A stretch of DNA of 29,901 nt. It comes from a virus. The stretch lies in IMG/VR virus record IMGVR_UViG_3300037584_002121, positions 1 to 29,901 of that record, one strand, 5' to 3'. The notes beneath the pieces were generated by a model. The model was not told the origin of the DNA. It worked only from the letters and a program-made list of their open reading frames with translations, and made no database searches. Numbering within the stretch: position 1 is the stretch's first letter; every line of letters starts with the position of its first letter. A program made the position numbers and the translations under genes. Below, in pieces: positions 17,229 through 26,760 of this stretch.

Positions 17229-20200
17229 ACAACAAAAACAGCTTTTAAACATATTTATACAGCAAGTAAAAAATGAATATGCTACAAAGCATGAGCAAGA
17301 AAATGCTCAGATACAAGACGGTACGTTATCAGAAGCTGATAGATCTTATCCTACTTCAGCACCTCCTCAAGATTTTCTTCAAGAGCAAATCGCTGTGTTT
17401 AAAACTTCTAAAGAATATTTAGACCTTAGAGATAAAAAAACAGAGATTCAAGTACGTGATGGTGTAGAAACAGTTTTAACTGGTGATAAAGATGAACCTG
17501 CTTTTGTGGATGGTGTGTATACGGTTCAAACAGAACTAGAGCCAGTAGTATTAGGTGATACAAATTTAGAAGAATTTGAAGAAGCAGAACAGCAAGAACT
17601 AATGGATGCGACTGGCGCAAGTGATCCATATTCTCAAACATCATTGCCATCAGATGAAGATACAACTACTAGAGTAGATTATAGTTTTTATCCAACAGAA
17701 GCTGCTCAGAAATTATCAGATGCGGCAAATACTGGAGGTGAAGAATATACTAAAGCTAGAAATGAATACGACGAAGCTATACAAGCTAAAACTGATGAAT
17801 TAACAGGTTTAGCGAAAGCAGTAGGCTTAGATGTTCCTTATAATTTATTTGATATTGTAAGTAAAGCTACGTTTGGTAATAAAACAGCTAATCAAACAAT
17901 TAGAGATTTACTAAAAGATATTAGAGAAAAAAAGCCAGAGCTTATAGACGCTAGCAAGCTTTATACAGAACTAGTAGATATTTCTGATGAAGGATTAGAA
18001 AAAAGCACAGTAAAGTTATTTGATTTAAGCAAAGCTCCTGAAGAAGAAGAAATATTTATTAAAAATAATCCACACTTATTTAATTATTTAAATAACAAAG
18101 AAAATAGTGTTAAAAAATTAAGAGAGCTTATAATAGAAAAAACAGGTATAGACCCTGACAAAGTAAATCTAGACTGGTATGAAAATCCTGAAAATTTATC
18201 AGATGATGAGCTAGAAGAAGTATTAGGAAATAAAAAGTTAAGCGAATATGCTAATATATTAAATTATTATAAGAAATACAAAGATGAATCTGAAAAAGGT
18301 AATTTAAAACCATTTGATGTTCCAGAAAACGCAGAACACGATTTAGCTGAAAAAATATTTGCTTATAGACAAGTTTTAAAAAATCCAAACCTGTCAGAAG
18401 AACAAAGAGAAAAAATATTAAAAAGAGTAAAATCATTATCTGCACTACAAGAAGATTATAGCACTGCAGATCAAGCTATATGGGACGCTAAATATGCTCC
18501 TGGTTTTACCGATGCTAAATACTATGGAGATTTAATAAAGGGATTTACTGGTACTGTTTTAGATATAACAGCTGGTTTAGTTGATACACCTGGATATGTA
18601 AATAAACTTCTTCTACAGACATTTTTTCCAGATGAAGTTCAAGCTATTGAAGATAAGTATGCTGGTGATACTGTAGCTGAAACTAAAGCATTAAACATGC
18701 TAGGAGCTTCTAAATTAAGTTTTGGTACTTCAGTTAATGGTATGATGCTTGCTAGTATTGCCCCTGATATATCTAATGTGATTAGAGAAACTGCAGATAA
18801 TATAACTGAATCTGCATATCAATATAGAGGTGGTATGTTAGATAACATGACTACTGGTGGTTTTAATTTTAATGATGTTGCGGATGTTGGTGCTAGACTT
18901 ACAAATGAAACTATAAAATCATTACCATATATGGTTGTTTCAAGTTTAAATGCCTACGGTGTTCCTGTAGGATTAATAGCTATAGGTACTAGTACAGCTA
19001 CAAATACTGAATACGAAAACAATAATGCAGCTTCAGAAGCTTTTAATCAACTTCAAAAACTAGATCCTCAAGCAGAAAATTATGAGGAACAAGTAAAAGA
19101 GTTGCAAAAAGTAATAGCAGCTGGTGATATAAATGGTCGTAACCTAGCTCATTCTTTAGTGGTTGGTACTGTTAATAGTGTTCTTGAAAGATTTTCTGGT
19201 AAAATAGGTAGAGAATTTTTTGCCGCAGCTAAAGGTCAAGCAAAAGAACAAATTGAAAAAGGTTTAAAATCTTACTTAAATAAAGTTATGTTAGGTGTAG
19301 GTGGTGAAGGAGGTACAGAAGGACTACAATCAACAATTGAAAAATTATCTGAATTTATTGTACAAGGTAAAGAAGTAGAGTTTACAGAGGCATTAAAAGA
19401 AGTTATTGAGTCAACACTTATTGGAGGTACTTCAGGTGGTCTTGTAACCGGTGGTGGTAGTGGTATGAATATAGTTACACAAACCGTAAGAGAAAATGCA
19501 CAAAATAGTATTTTAAAAGAGGTTAATCAAGAAAATTCTTTTGAGCTTTATAAAAATGATCCATTTGATCAAGTAGAAACACAAGCTGATGTTGAAGTTG
19601 AAAATCCTATAAATACTAATATAAACGAAGCTCAAATATTATTTGCTCAAGTACCTGGTTCAGAATACAGATTAGAAGGCGAAGTAAATTCAAAGATTGC
19701 AGCAGGTGATATAACTATGTTAGAGGGTAATAACATTAGACAAAACTTTAGAGATATACAAGGTGCTACAAATCTTTTAAAACCAGCTGGTCTTGAAACA
19801 AATGTTGAAGCAGTTAATTTGATGGTTGAGAAGAAAAAGCTTGAAGAAAGGATAGAAGAGCTAAAAAAAGTTAGTCCTGTAGCAGCTTCCAAATTACAAG
19901 TTAGAGTTGATCAAATAAATAATAGATTAGGTGACTTAACTACCGAAGCAATGTCTGATTCTAAAGGTATAGCAGCTGCAATTATAATTCCAGGTGTTAC
20001 TAAAGTTATGGACTTAGCAGCCAATAATGAAAAGACTAATTTTAAGAAAAGAGAATTAGAACAAGATTCAGGTATAAATGAATTATTGTTAAAAACTATT
20101 AAAGATCCTAATACTAAAAGAGCTGATATTAACCAAGCAACAGATGCGTTAATAGAAAATAATAAAGCTCTATATTATAAAGCTGTAGGGTTTGATCCTC

Positions 20201-23200
20201 AAAGAGGTGATATATCTGGTAAATCTGTTATGGATGCTATACGACCATTATTAGGTCCTATAATTAAAAACTTCGATGCATCAAAAGGCGTTACATGGAG
20301 TACGTATGTAACTAATTCACTTAGTAAAAAGAAGCAACAAATATATAGCGAAGCAGGTATTGGTCAACAAAATATTAGTTTAGATGCTGAAGGTGCTATG
20401 CAGGTAGCTGATACACAAGCTGAACAAGATACACAGCAAGATATACCACAAAGACCTAAAGTATATCCTTCACAACTAGAAGCTGTAGCCAAAGTTCTTA
20501 CGCCTGAGGTAAGAGAAACACAAAACACTAAAGTAAAAGATGAAATAATAAGATCAATTAATGATAAAGGTGTTAGTCCTAAAGTTGTAGCTACAGATCT
20601 TATAAGTAAAACTAGAGAAAAAGAAATTAGAAATGTTATCAAAGGAGCTGTAGGTAGGTTTGGTTCGCCAGAATATAATCAGTTTGTAGATGACGTTGTA
20701 AATCAAGACTTTATAAATTCATTACCAGTATCTACTATTAAGGGTAGATTTGGTAAATTATTTGGTATTGAAGAAATTAGTAGAACACCTACTAAAAATG
20801 TTAGAGAAGGTAAAAAAGATTCTAACTTTAAAAAGCAAGTATTTAGAATACCTAAAACTACGCCTGAAACTATACAAAAAATAAAAGATTATTTTAAAGC
20901 TAATGAAAAAAGATCACAGTCTTTATTTAGCATACTTGCTGAAGGTGCAATAGTAGAAGAAGTACAAACCATGCGAGGTGATACTGAGTTTATGAATAAA
21001 CTAAACGATGTATTAGAATTAAAAGGTTCTGAATTAAATGCTGAACAGTTTATGGATCAGTTACAAAAAGATGCTGATCAAAGAACTAAAGAAGATACTT
21101 CATTAGATGTAGTTGAAGATGTATTAGATAATATGATACAAGGTGTTGATTCATATATAGAAAGTATGAAAGGAACACTTAGTGTTAATCCTATTGTTCC
21201 TGCTGCTAGAGCAATTAAAGCTGGGCTAAAAGTTTTTAAAACTGTTTATCAAAAAACTAAGTCTATAGTTAAAGCTATTAATGCAGCTGCTAATGAAATA
21301 TATAATCGATTAAAAGGTGAAGTTTCTAAAAAAGACATAAAAACTATACTTGAAACAGAGATAACTCAAGAAAATGTAGACAACAATACTGTAGATCTTG
21401 ATTCTCTTATTGATAATTTAGCAGAAAAACTAGGTGTTAACAGAGGTATTGCTTATGAAAACGCTGTTTATGATATTGCTAGAGCTGTTGCTAGAAAAGT
21501 AGGTCCTATATTTAAAGTAACAGGTGAACAAACCGAAAAAGAAGGCGCTGCTGATTTTAATTCTGAAATTGCCGGTAATGATTTTATAGTAGAACTAAAA
21601 TTAGATCCAGCTAAGCTAGGTAGCGTTAAATTTAACATTAATTCTGATGGTAGTATTACGCTTGCTAAAGATAATGTTAAATCAAAAGAAGCTTCAGAAA
21701 TAGCATCAAAGGAAGCAGGTAAAAAGGTAAAGGTTGTAATAGAAAAAGACTACACATTTAAAAAAGATTTGCAAAAAGCTGTTGCTAAAAACAAAAAGAA
21801 TATAAAAAGATTTAGAGACAGAGCTGAACAACTGGGTCAAGATATGAAAGATTTTGACAAAGGAATTATAAATAAAGATGTATATAATCAGTTAAAAAAA
21901 GAAGGTTTATTAAATGATGCTAGAGCAACAATAACCATGCCTGTTGATATGGTTGCAGAAATATATCAAAAGAAAAAACCAAAACCTACTGATTATATAA
22001 ATGTAAAAGGTAAAGGACTTTTTTCTTTTAATAATCGTTTAGGTTTACCAGTTGATCCAGTAACAGGTACTGTAGCAGTTAATGTTGGTTATACAACTTC
22101 AGGTACAATATATAAAAAAGTAGATGGTAAAAAAGTTGACACTGGTAATAGAGATTTTTTCTTTAGAGCAGAACCTTTTAAATTTAATGATTTAGGTAAA
22201 TCTAAACATACTATAGATACAGAAGCTGGTATAAATAAATTATTAAAAACACCTTCGGTAAAAATTTTAGCTGAAGCTCAAAAAGAAAAAGGTAAAATAG
22301 CTAATACAGCACCTGATATAGTTAGTGATAAACAAACAACAGTTGAAGTTAAACAAACATTAGTTAACTCACAAGATGCTAGAAACAAAGCTCAAGAGGT
22401 AAAAAAAGAAACTAAAGGTTTAAGTGCTTTTGACTTTGATGATACACTAGCATTGACAAAAGAAAAAGTAATATATACGCTTGATGGTAAAACAGGTGAA
22501 TTAACCGCAGGTGAATTTGCTGTTCAAGCAGAAGACTTAGCTGCTCAAGGAGCTGAGTTTGATTTTAGTAATTTTGAAAATGTAGATTTATCTACATTAG
22601 AGGGTCCAATGGTAGATGAAGCAAGGAAAAAACAAAAGAAGTTTGGACCAAAAGATATATTTGTTGTAACCGCTAGACCTAACGCGTCTGTAGATGCTAT
22701 ACACACGTTCTTAAAAGGTATTGGTTTAAATATACCTAAATCAAATATTACAGGTTTAGGTAACGGTGAGCCACAAGCCAAAGCTGATTGGTTTTTAAAT
22801 AAAGCAGCTGAAGGTTATAATGATTTTTATTTTTCTGATGACTCATTATTAAATGTTCAACAAGTTAAAAACGTATTAGATCAAATAGATGTTAAATCTG
22901 AAGTACAACAAGCTATTGCTTCTAAAGAACAAACCTTAGATGAACAGTGGAATAAACAAATAGAAGAGGTATACAGTGTAAAAGCAGGTGAAACAGTAAG
23001 TGATGTAAGAGCTAGATTAGAAGGTAAGAAAAAAGACGGCGGTATAGTTAAAAGAATAGGTAAACAATTTACAATTACTGCATCTGCAGCAGACTTTTTA
23101 GGTTTATTATATAGCGTTGCAGGTACAGGTAGGCAAGGTGATAGACATTTAAAATTTATTGATGACCACTTAATTAAACCTTATAACAAAGCTGAGCAAG

Positions 23201-25203
23201 AATTATTATCAGCTAAAGTTACAATAGCTGCAGATTTCGCTGCTCTTAAAGATGCTTTTCCAAACATAAGATCTAGAAAAAATAAACTAGGTATACCAAG
23301 AAATCCATTAACTGATCCAATAGGAGTTGGTCCTTATACTAAGTCTCATGCTGTAAGAGTTTATTTATGGAGTAAACAAGGAACTGAAATACCTGGTATT
23401 GATCAAAAAGATGTAGATGCTTTAGTTGAAGCTGTTGAAAATGATTTAGAATTATTACCTTTCGCAGATAATATTTTATTAATTCAAAAAGGTGATGGTT
23501 ATCCAGCACCAAAAAATTCATATTGGGTAGGTGGAAATATAGCTTCTGATATAATGAATGGTTTAGATACTACGTATAGAGCTGAGTTATTAACAGAGTG
23601 GAAGCAAAATGTAGATATAATATTGTCTGATAAAAACCTAAATAAGTTACAGTCTATTTTAGGTAGCAAATGGGTTGAAGCTATAAAAGATTCTATAAGT
23701 AGACAAACACGTGGTAGTAATAGACCTATATTTGAAGGAAGTGGTTCTCGTCAAGTCAACGATATGCTTGATTGGCTTAACGCTTCTGTAGGTGCTGTGA
23801 TGTTCTTAAACATGCGTTCTGGTTTATTACAATTAATATCTAATGTAAACTTTATAAATTGGGGTGATAATAATATATATAACGCCGCTAAAGCTTTTGC
23901 TAGTAAAGAATACGTGCCTACTGTATTAAAGCTTATGAACTCTGATTATCTTGTAAACAGACGTGATGGTTTAAAGATAAATGTAAATGAAGCTGAATTA
24001 ACAGAAGCTGCTAATAAAGGTGGAATACAAGGTATGATCAGTTACCTACTTGATAAAGGTTTTGTTATAACTAGAATTATGGATAGTTTAGCTATTGCTA
24101 CTGGTGGTGCTACTTTCTTTATTAACAGACAAAAATCTTTATTAAATAGAGTAAATGAAAAGACTGGTGAACTATATACGCCAGCAGAAGCAGAAACTAA
24201 AGCATTTGATGATTTTTATGCAATAGCAGAAGAAACACAACAGTCAAGTAATCCTAGTAAAATATCATCTCAACAAGCTAGTTACGGTGGTCGTTTACTA
24301 TTGTCTTTCCAAAATGTTACTATGCAGTACAATAGAAAGACTAAAAAGTTTATACAAGATCTTTACAACAGACGTAGAAGACCAGGTATGACTCAGCGTG
24401 AAAGTGATTTAAGTAATATATCAGGTGTTATATACTATGTAGGTGTACAGAACTTAATATTCAATGGGTTACAACAAGCTTTATTTGCTACACTATTTGA
24501 TGATGATGATGAATATAAAAAAGAACAAGGCAAAACAGCTAGAATAGCTAACGGCATGTTAGATTCATTGTTAAATGGATTAGGTTTTGGTGGAGCTATT
24601 GTATCTACAGTTAAAAACTTAGGTATGAGATTACTTAGTGAAAGCGAAAAAGAAAGTCCTAAATATATCGATGCTGTAGATACTGTGTTTGATGTATCAC
24701 CTGTTATAGATGCTAAGATTAGAAAACTAAAATCAGCTGCTAAAACTTTTGAATGGAACATGGAAGATATTAAAAAGAGAGGTTGGAACTTAGAAAATCC
24801 AGCTTATCTAGCAGTGTCACAAATAATATCAGCTTTTACAAACGTTCCTGTTGATAGGGTTTTAAGAAAAGGTATGAACATAGCTCAAGCATTTGATGAA
24901 GAAACTAAAGCTTGGCAAACAGTTGCGCTATTAATGGGTTGGTCAGGTTGGAACGTAGGTTTACCATATTGGGGACTGGAAAGTACTATTAAAAGAGAAG
25001 CTGAAGAAAAAGAAAAATTTATGGAAAAATATAAAAATGATGTCCGTAAATTTAAAAGCCAAGGATTTACTAAAAGAATACCTTTTACTGGTGCAAAAGC
25101 TTTACCAAAAGGAGGGAAACCAGAAGGTAAACTTGGTGTTGATTACATAGCCATAGAAAGATATGATGGCAAAATACAGTATTATATAAAACCTAAAAAA
25201 TGA
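17221..25203 (+). CDS. Giant polyvalent internal virion protein with sigma-like, nuclease-like and HAD phosphatase regions
   Basis: The 2660-residue product spans 27% of the window. Residues 1-420 are acidic and helical. Residues 435-600 contain weakly hydrophobic segments (for example LPYMVVSSLNAYGVPVGLIA near 568), and Gly-rich stretches occur near 690 and 735-750. Residues 985-1050 resemble sigma-70 region 2 (FDASKGVTWSTYV at 1018-1030). Residues 1425-1465 hold a PD-(D/E)XK-like pattern (D1445, E1458, K1460). Residues 1735-1880 carry a complete HAD signature: D1738-F-D1740-D-T1742, T1817 in VTARP, K1854, and D1873-D1874. Residues 2181-2420 form a helical, conserved-looking region (DMLDWLNASVGAVMFLNMRS). 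The C-terminus is basic. Position after the ejection-protein genes suggests capsid storage and injection with the DNA. It fits the published 'polyvalent protein' theme in phages. HAD is the surest domain; the other two are weak matches by eye. Confidence 0.75.
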   Translation: MNRQQKQLLNIFIQQVKNEYATKHEQENAQIQDGTLSEADRSYPTSAPPQDFLQEQIAVFKTSKEYLDLRDKKTEIQVRDGVETVLTGDKDEPAFVDGVYTVQTELEPVVLGDTNLEEFEEAEQQELMDATGASDPYSQTSLPSDEDTTTRVDYSFYPTEAAQKLSDAANTGGEEYTKARNEYDEAIQAKTDELTGLAKAVGLDVPYNLFDIVSKATFGNKTANQTIRDLLKDIREKKPELIDASKLYTELVDISDEGLEKSTVKLFDLSKAPEEEEIFIKNNPHLFNYLNNKENSVKKLRELIIEKTGIDPDKVNLDWYENPENLSDDELEEVLGNKKLSEYANILNYYKKYKDESEKGNLKPFDVPENAEHDLAEKIFAYRQVLKNPNLSEEQREKILKRVKSLSALQEDYSTADQAIWDAKYAPGFTDAKYYGDLIKGFTGTVLDITAGLVDTPGYVNKLLLQTFFPDEVQAIEDKYAGDTVAETKALNMLGASKLSFGTSVNGMMLASIAPDISNVIRETADNITESAYQYRGGMLDNMTTGGFNFNDVADVGARLTNETIKSLPYMVVSSLNAYGVPVGLIAIGTSTATNTEYENNNAASEAFNQLQKLDPQAENYEEQVKELQKVIAAGDINGRNLAHSLVVGTVNSVLERFSGKIGREFFAAAKGQAKEQIEKGLKSYLNKVMLGVGGEGGTEGLQSTIEKLSEFIVQGKEVEFTEALKEVIESTLIGGTSGGLVTGGGSGMNIVTQTVRENAQNSILKEVNQENSFELYKNDPFDQVETQADVEVENPINTNINEAQILFAQVPGSEYRLEGEVNSKIAAGDITMLEGNNIRQNFRDIQGATNLLKPAGLETNVEAVNLMVEKKKLEERIEELKKVSPVAASKLQVRVDQINNRLGDLTTEAMSDSKGIAAAIIIPGVTKVMDLAANNEKTNFKKRELEQDSGINELLLKTIKDPNTKRADINQATDALIENNKALYYKAVGFDPQRGDISGKSVMDAIRPLLGPIIKNFDASKGVTWSTYVTNSLSKKKQQIYSEAGIGQQNISLDAEGAMQVADTQAEQDTQQDIPQRPKVYPSQLEAVAKVLTPEVRETQNTKVKDEIIRSINDKGVSPKVVATDLISKTREKEIRNVIKGAVGRFGSPEYNQFVDDVVNQDFINSLPVSTIKGRFGKLFGIEEISRTPTKNVREGKKDSNFKKQVFRIPKTTPETIQKIKDYFKANEKRSQSLFSILAEGAIVEEVQTMRGDTEFMNKLNDVLELKGSELNAEQFMDQLQKDADQRTKEDTSLDVVEDVLDNMIQGVDSYIESMKGTLSVNPIVPAARAIKAGLKVFKTVYQKTKSIVKAINAAANEIYNRLKGEVSKKDIKTILETEITQENVDNNTVDLDSLIDNLAEKLGVNRGIAYENAVYDIARAVARKVGPIFKVTGEQTEKEGAADFNSEIAGNDFIVELKLDPAKLGSVKFNINSDGSITLAKDNVKSKEASEIASKEAGKKVKVVIEKDYTFKKDLQKAVAKNKKNIKRFRDRAEQLGQDMKDFDKGIINKDVYNQLKKEGLLNDARATITMPVDMVAEIYQKKKPKPTDYINVKGKGLFSFNNRLGLPVDPVTGTVAVNVGYTTSGTIYKKVDGKKVDTGNRDFFFRAEPFKFNDLGKSKHTIDTEAGINKLLKTPSVKILAEAQKEKGKIANTAPDIVSDKQTTVEVKQTLVNSQDARNKAQEVKKETKGLSAFDFDDTLALTKEKVIYTLDGKTGELTAGEFAVQAEDLAAQGAEFDFSNFENVDLSTLEGPMVDEARKKQKKFGPKDIFVVTARPNASVDAIHTFLKGIGLNIPKSNITGLGNGEPQAKADWFLNKAAEGYNDFYFSDDSLLNVQQVKNVLDQIDVKSEVQQAIASKEQTLDEQWNKQIEEVYSVKAGETVSDVRARLEGKKKDGGIVKRIGKQFTITASAADFLGLLYSVAGTGRQGDRHLKFIDDHLIKPYNKAEQELLSAKVTIAADFAALKDAFPNIRSRKNKLGIPRNPLTDPIGVGPYTKSHAVRVYLWSKQGTEIPGIDQKDVDALVEAVENDLELLPFADNILLIQKGDGYPAPKNSYWVGGNIASDIMNGLDTTYRAELLTEWKQNVDIILSDKNLNKLQSILGSKWVEAIKDSISRQTRGSNRPIFEGSGSRQVNDMLDWLNASVGAVMFLNMRSGLLQLISNVNFINWGDNNIYNAAKAFASKEYVPTVLKLMNSDYLVNRRDGLKINVNEAELTEAANKGGIQGMISYLLDKGFVITRIMDSLAIATGGATFFINRQKSLLNRVNEKTGELYTPAEAETKAFDDFYAIAEETQQSSNPSKISSQQASYGGRLLLSFQNVTMQYNRKTKKFIQDLYNRRRRPGMTQRESDLSNISGVIYYVGVQNLIFNGLQQALFATLFDDDDEYKKEQGKTARIANGMLDSLLNGLGFGGAIVSTVKNLGMRLLSESEKESPKYIDAVDTVFDVSPVIDAKIRKLKSAAKTFEWNMEDIKKRGWNLENPAYLAVSQIISAFTNVPVDRVLRKGMNIAQAFDEETKAWQTVALLMGWSGWNVGLPYWGLESTIKREAEEKEKFMEKYKNDVRKFKSQGFTKRIPFTGAKALPKGGKPEGKLGVDYIAIERYDGKIQYYIKPKK

Positions 25204-25289
25204 AAGAAAAATTTAAAAAATTCGTAGATAAACTACAGAAAGCTTGGAACGGGCTATTATATAAATTAATGTTTAAAAAATATAAATAA
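25200..25289 (+). CDS. 29-residue cationic amphipathic peptide
   Basis: This small frame starts in an ATGA overlap with the stop of the giant gene and ends at TAA, just before the outer-membrane protein gene. The product begins MKEKFKKFVDKLQKAWNGLL and ends LMFKKYK. It is Lys-rich, with Phe, Val, Leu, Trp and Met recurring every three to four residues, so it would form an amphipathic helix. The stop-start overlap, absence of a better gene in this 92-nt gap, and a clean stop support it. It might bind membranes (lysis helper) or be an accessory to the upstream protein. Peptides this short can arise by chance. Confidence 0.5.
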   Translation: MKEKFKKFVDKLQKAWNGLLYKLMFKKYK

Positions 25290-25295
25290 TGAAAA

Positions 25296-26474
25296 ATGAA
25301 AAAAATATTATTTGTCCTCTTTGCGGCGGCGTTTGCGGTATCTGTTAATGCTCAAGATAAAAAGAAATTATTTAAAGACTTTTTAAAGTATAGCACGGTG
25401 TATATTTCTGGAGATATTCAAAACTCTAAAGAAAACGCACCAAGTTATTTTGTTAGAACAAATCCTAATGGTAGTTTATACGATGTACCTGTTGTAGTCG
25501 ACGGTACTGACTATTATGATTATGATTATCGCTATGGTTTTGGTATTCGTAAGATTGCTAGATTTGATTATGAAATAAAAGGTAAGCAATACTACGATGG
25601 CACTGAATCTAACGTGTCTATGACAGCACCTAACTCAGCTATAAAAGGTTTTGAATATGTATTTCATACGGAAAAAGAAAGATCCAGAGATGATGTTTTT
25701 AAAAATCATAGATATTTCTTAAAACATAGTGGTAAATACCATATTGCAAAAATAGAAAGTAGAAAACAAGGTAAAATTAATTTTGATTATAAGTCAGCTG
25801 AAATTAGAGCTAAGCTACCTATTGGTAAGAAATTTTCGTTAAGTGCAGGCGCCATTTATAGAACTCATGAGCGTCCTTATGGTTATAATCCAGTAGAAAT
25901 ATGGCTGAATGAAACTAATGAGGACGGTTTTGCAGTAAATCCTTGGTACACACTTGGTTTTTATTACGGTTATGATGATATATACTACACATATGAAGAT
26001 GATTATTCAGGTGAAACAGTATCTGATTGGTACTGGATTAATGAAGAAGGTCAAACCGTAGCTTATACAGATTTACAATTTAGGCAAACAGTGTTCACTG
26101 ATCTTATGAATCGTTATAATGAAGAGGTGTGGGAAGAAATTGACGCGTTTGGTGTTATATCACCAATCGTCGGTTTTGACTATTACCATTATAAAAATAA
26201 CTTTTGGCTTCATGCTTACGGGTCTTATTTACTACCGTTTCATAACTATGTAAAAGGTGATGAAGCTTTTAGTTATCACAATAGAAACAACTGGGGTCTC
26301 GGTGGATTACGTGAAGATGCAGAAAAAGAACAGTGGGAAGATTATCAAACCGGTGTACAGTTTGGATGGAAACTTAGCAAAAGCATAGGATTATTTGTTG
26401 AAGGCGAATATACTAAGTTTTGGGATAGTAAGATATATAATAGTTCAGTAGGATTAAATATAACATTAAAATAA
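25296..26474 (+). CDS. Secreted outer-membrane beta-barrel-like protein
   Basis: The 392-residue product has a textbook Sec signal peptide: MKK, a hydrophobic core, and cleavage after VNA before Gln-20, the form typical of Bacteroidota. The mature part is rich in Tyr, Asp, Trp and Gly with alternating beta-strand patterns (VYISGDIQ, FSLSAGAIYRTHE, WYTLGFYYGYDDIYYTYEDD, FWLHAYGSYLLP). It ends in an amphipathic last strand (VGLNITLK), as in outer-membrane barrels. It probably inserts in the host outer membrane late in infection, or is exposed in the periplasm. Roles could include blocking superinfection, weakening the envelope, or changing surface receptors; none is shown. It heads a run of three envelope-targeted genes. 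No family name is recognised. Confidence 0.65.
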   Translation: MKKILFVLFAAAFAVSVNAQDKKKLFKDFLKYSTVYISGDIQNSKENAPSYFVRTNPNGSLYDVPVVVDGTDYYDYDYRYGFGIRKIARFDYEIKGKQYYDGTESNVSMTAPNSAIKGFEYVFHTEKERSRDDVFKNHRYFLKHSGKYHIAKIESRKQGKINFDYKSAEIRAKLPIGKKFSLSAGAIYRTHERPYGYNPVEIWLNETNEDGFAVNPWYTLGFYYGYDDIYYTYEDDYSGETVSDWYWINEEGQTVAYTDLQFRQTVFTDLMNRYNEEVWEEIDAFGVISPIVGFDYYHYKNNFWLHAYGSYLLPFHNYVKGDEAFSYHNRNNWGLGGLREDAEKEQWEDYQTGVQFGWKLSKSIGLFVEGEYTKFWDSKIYNSSVGLNITLK

Positions 26475-26475
26475 A

Positions 26476-26760
26476 ATGGCAAAAAAAATAGGCGAAGAAA
26501 CTCAAGTAACACTTGATCTTAAAACTATAGGCATGATAGTAGGTTTTGTAATTATGTTAGCAGGTATGTGGTTTACATTGCAAGCAGATATAGCTCAAGC
26601 TAAAGAATTACCTGAACCAGTTATTGATAGAATAGAATATGATTTAAAAGATGAGTTAATTCGTCAAACAATCATGGATACTCAAGAAGATGTTGAAGCT
26701 ATGCGAGATCAACTAGATAAGATTGACGAAAGATTATATGAAATACAAAAACAAAGATAA
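26476..26760 (+). CDS. Single-TM coiled-coil protein, holin or inner-membrane spanin candidate
   Basis: The 94-residue product has a short charged N-terminus and one transmembrane helix at about residues 18-36 (IGMIVGFVIMLAGMWFTLQ). A long charged coiled coil follows (DLKDELIRQTIMDTQEDVEA, then MRDQLDKIDERLYEIQKQ). This N-in, coiled-coil-out plan fits inner-membrane spanins and some small holins. From memory, similar small proteins occur near lysis genes in uncultured marine phages. It begins one base after the previous stop and its own TAA overlaps the next ATG (TAATG), implying coupled translation. Whether it forms holes or bridges the periplasm cannot be told from sequence. Confidence 0.55.
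   Translation: MAKKIGEETQVTLDLKTIGMIVGFVIMLAGMWFTLQADIAQAKELPEPVIDRIEYDLKDELIRQTIMDTQEDVEAMRDQLDKIDERLYEIQKQR

Noticed and set aside
25289-25348. A short frame encoding a Cys-rich peptide with a zinc-ribbon-like CPLCG pattern
   Set aside because: It overlaps the signal-peptide coding region of the outer-membrane protein in another frame. Its cysteines arise from the shifted Leu/Phe/Ala codons.
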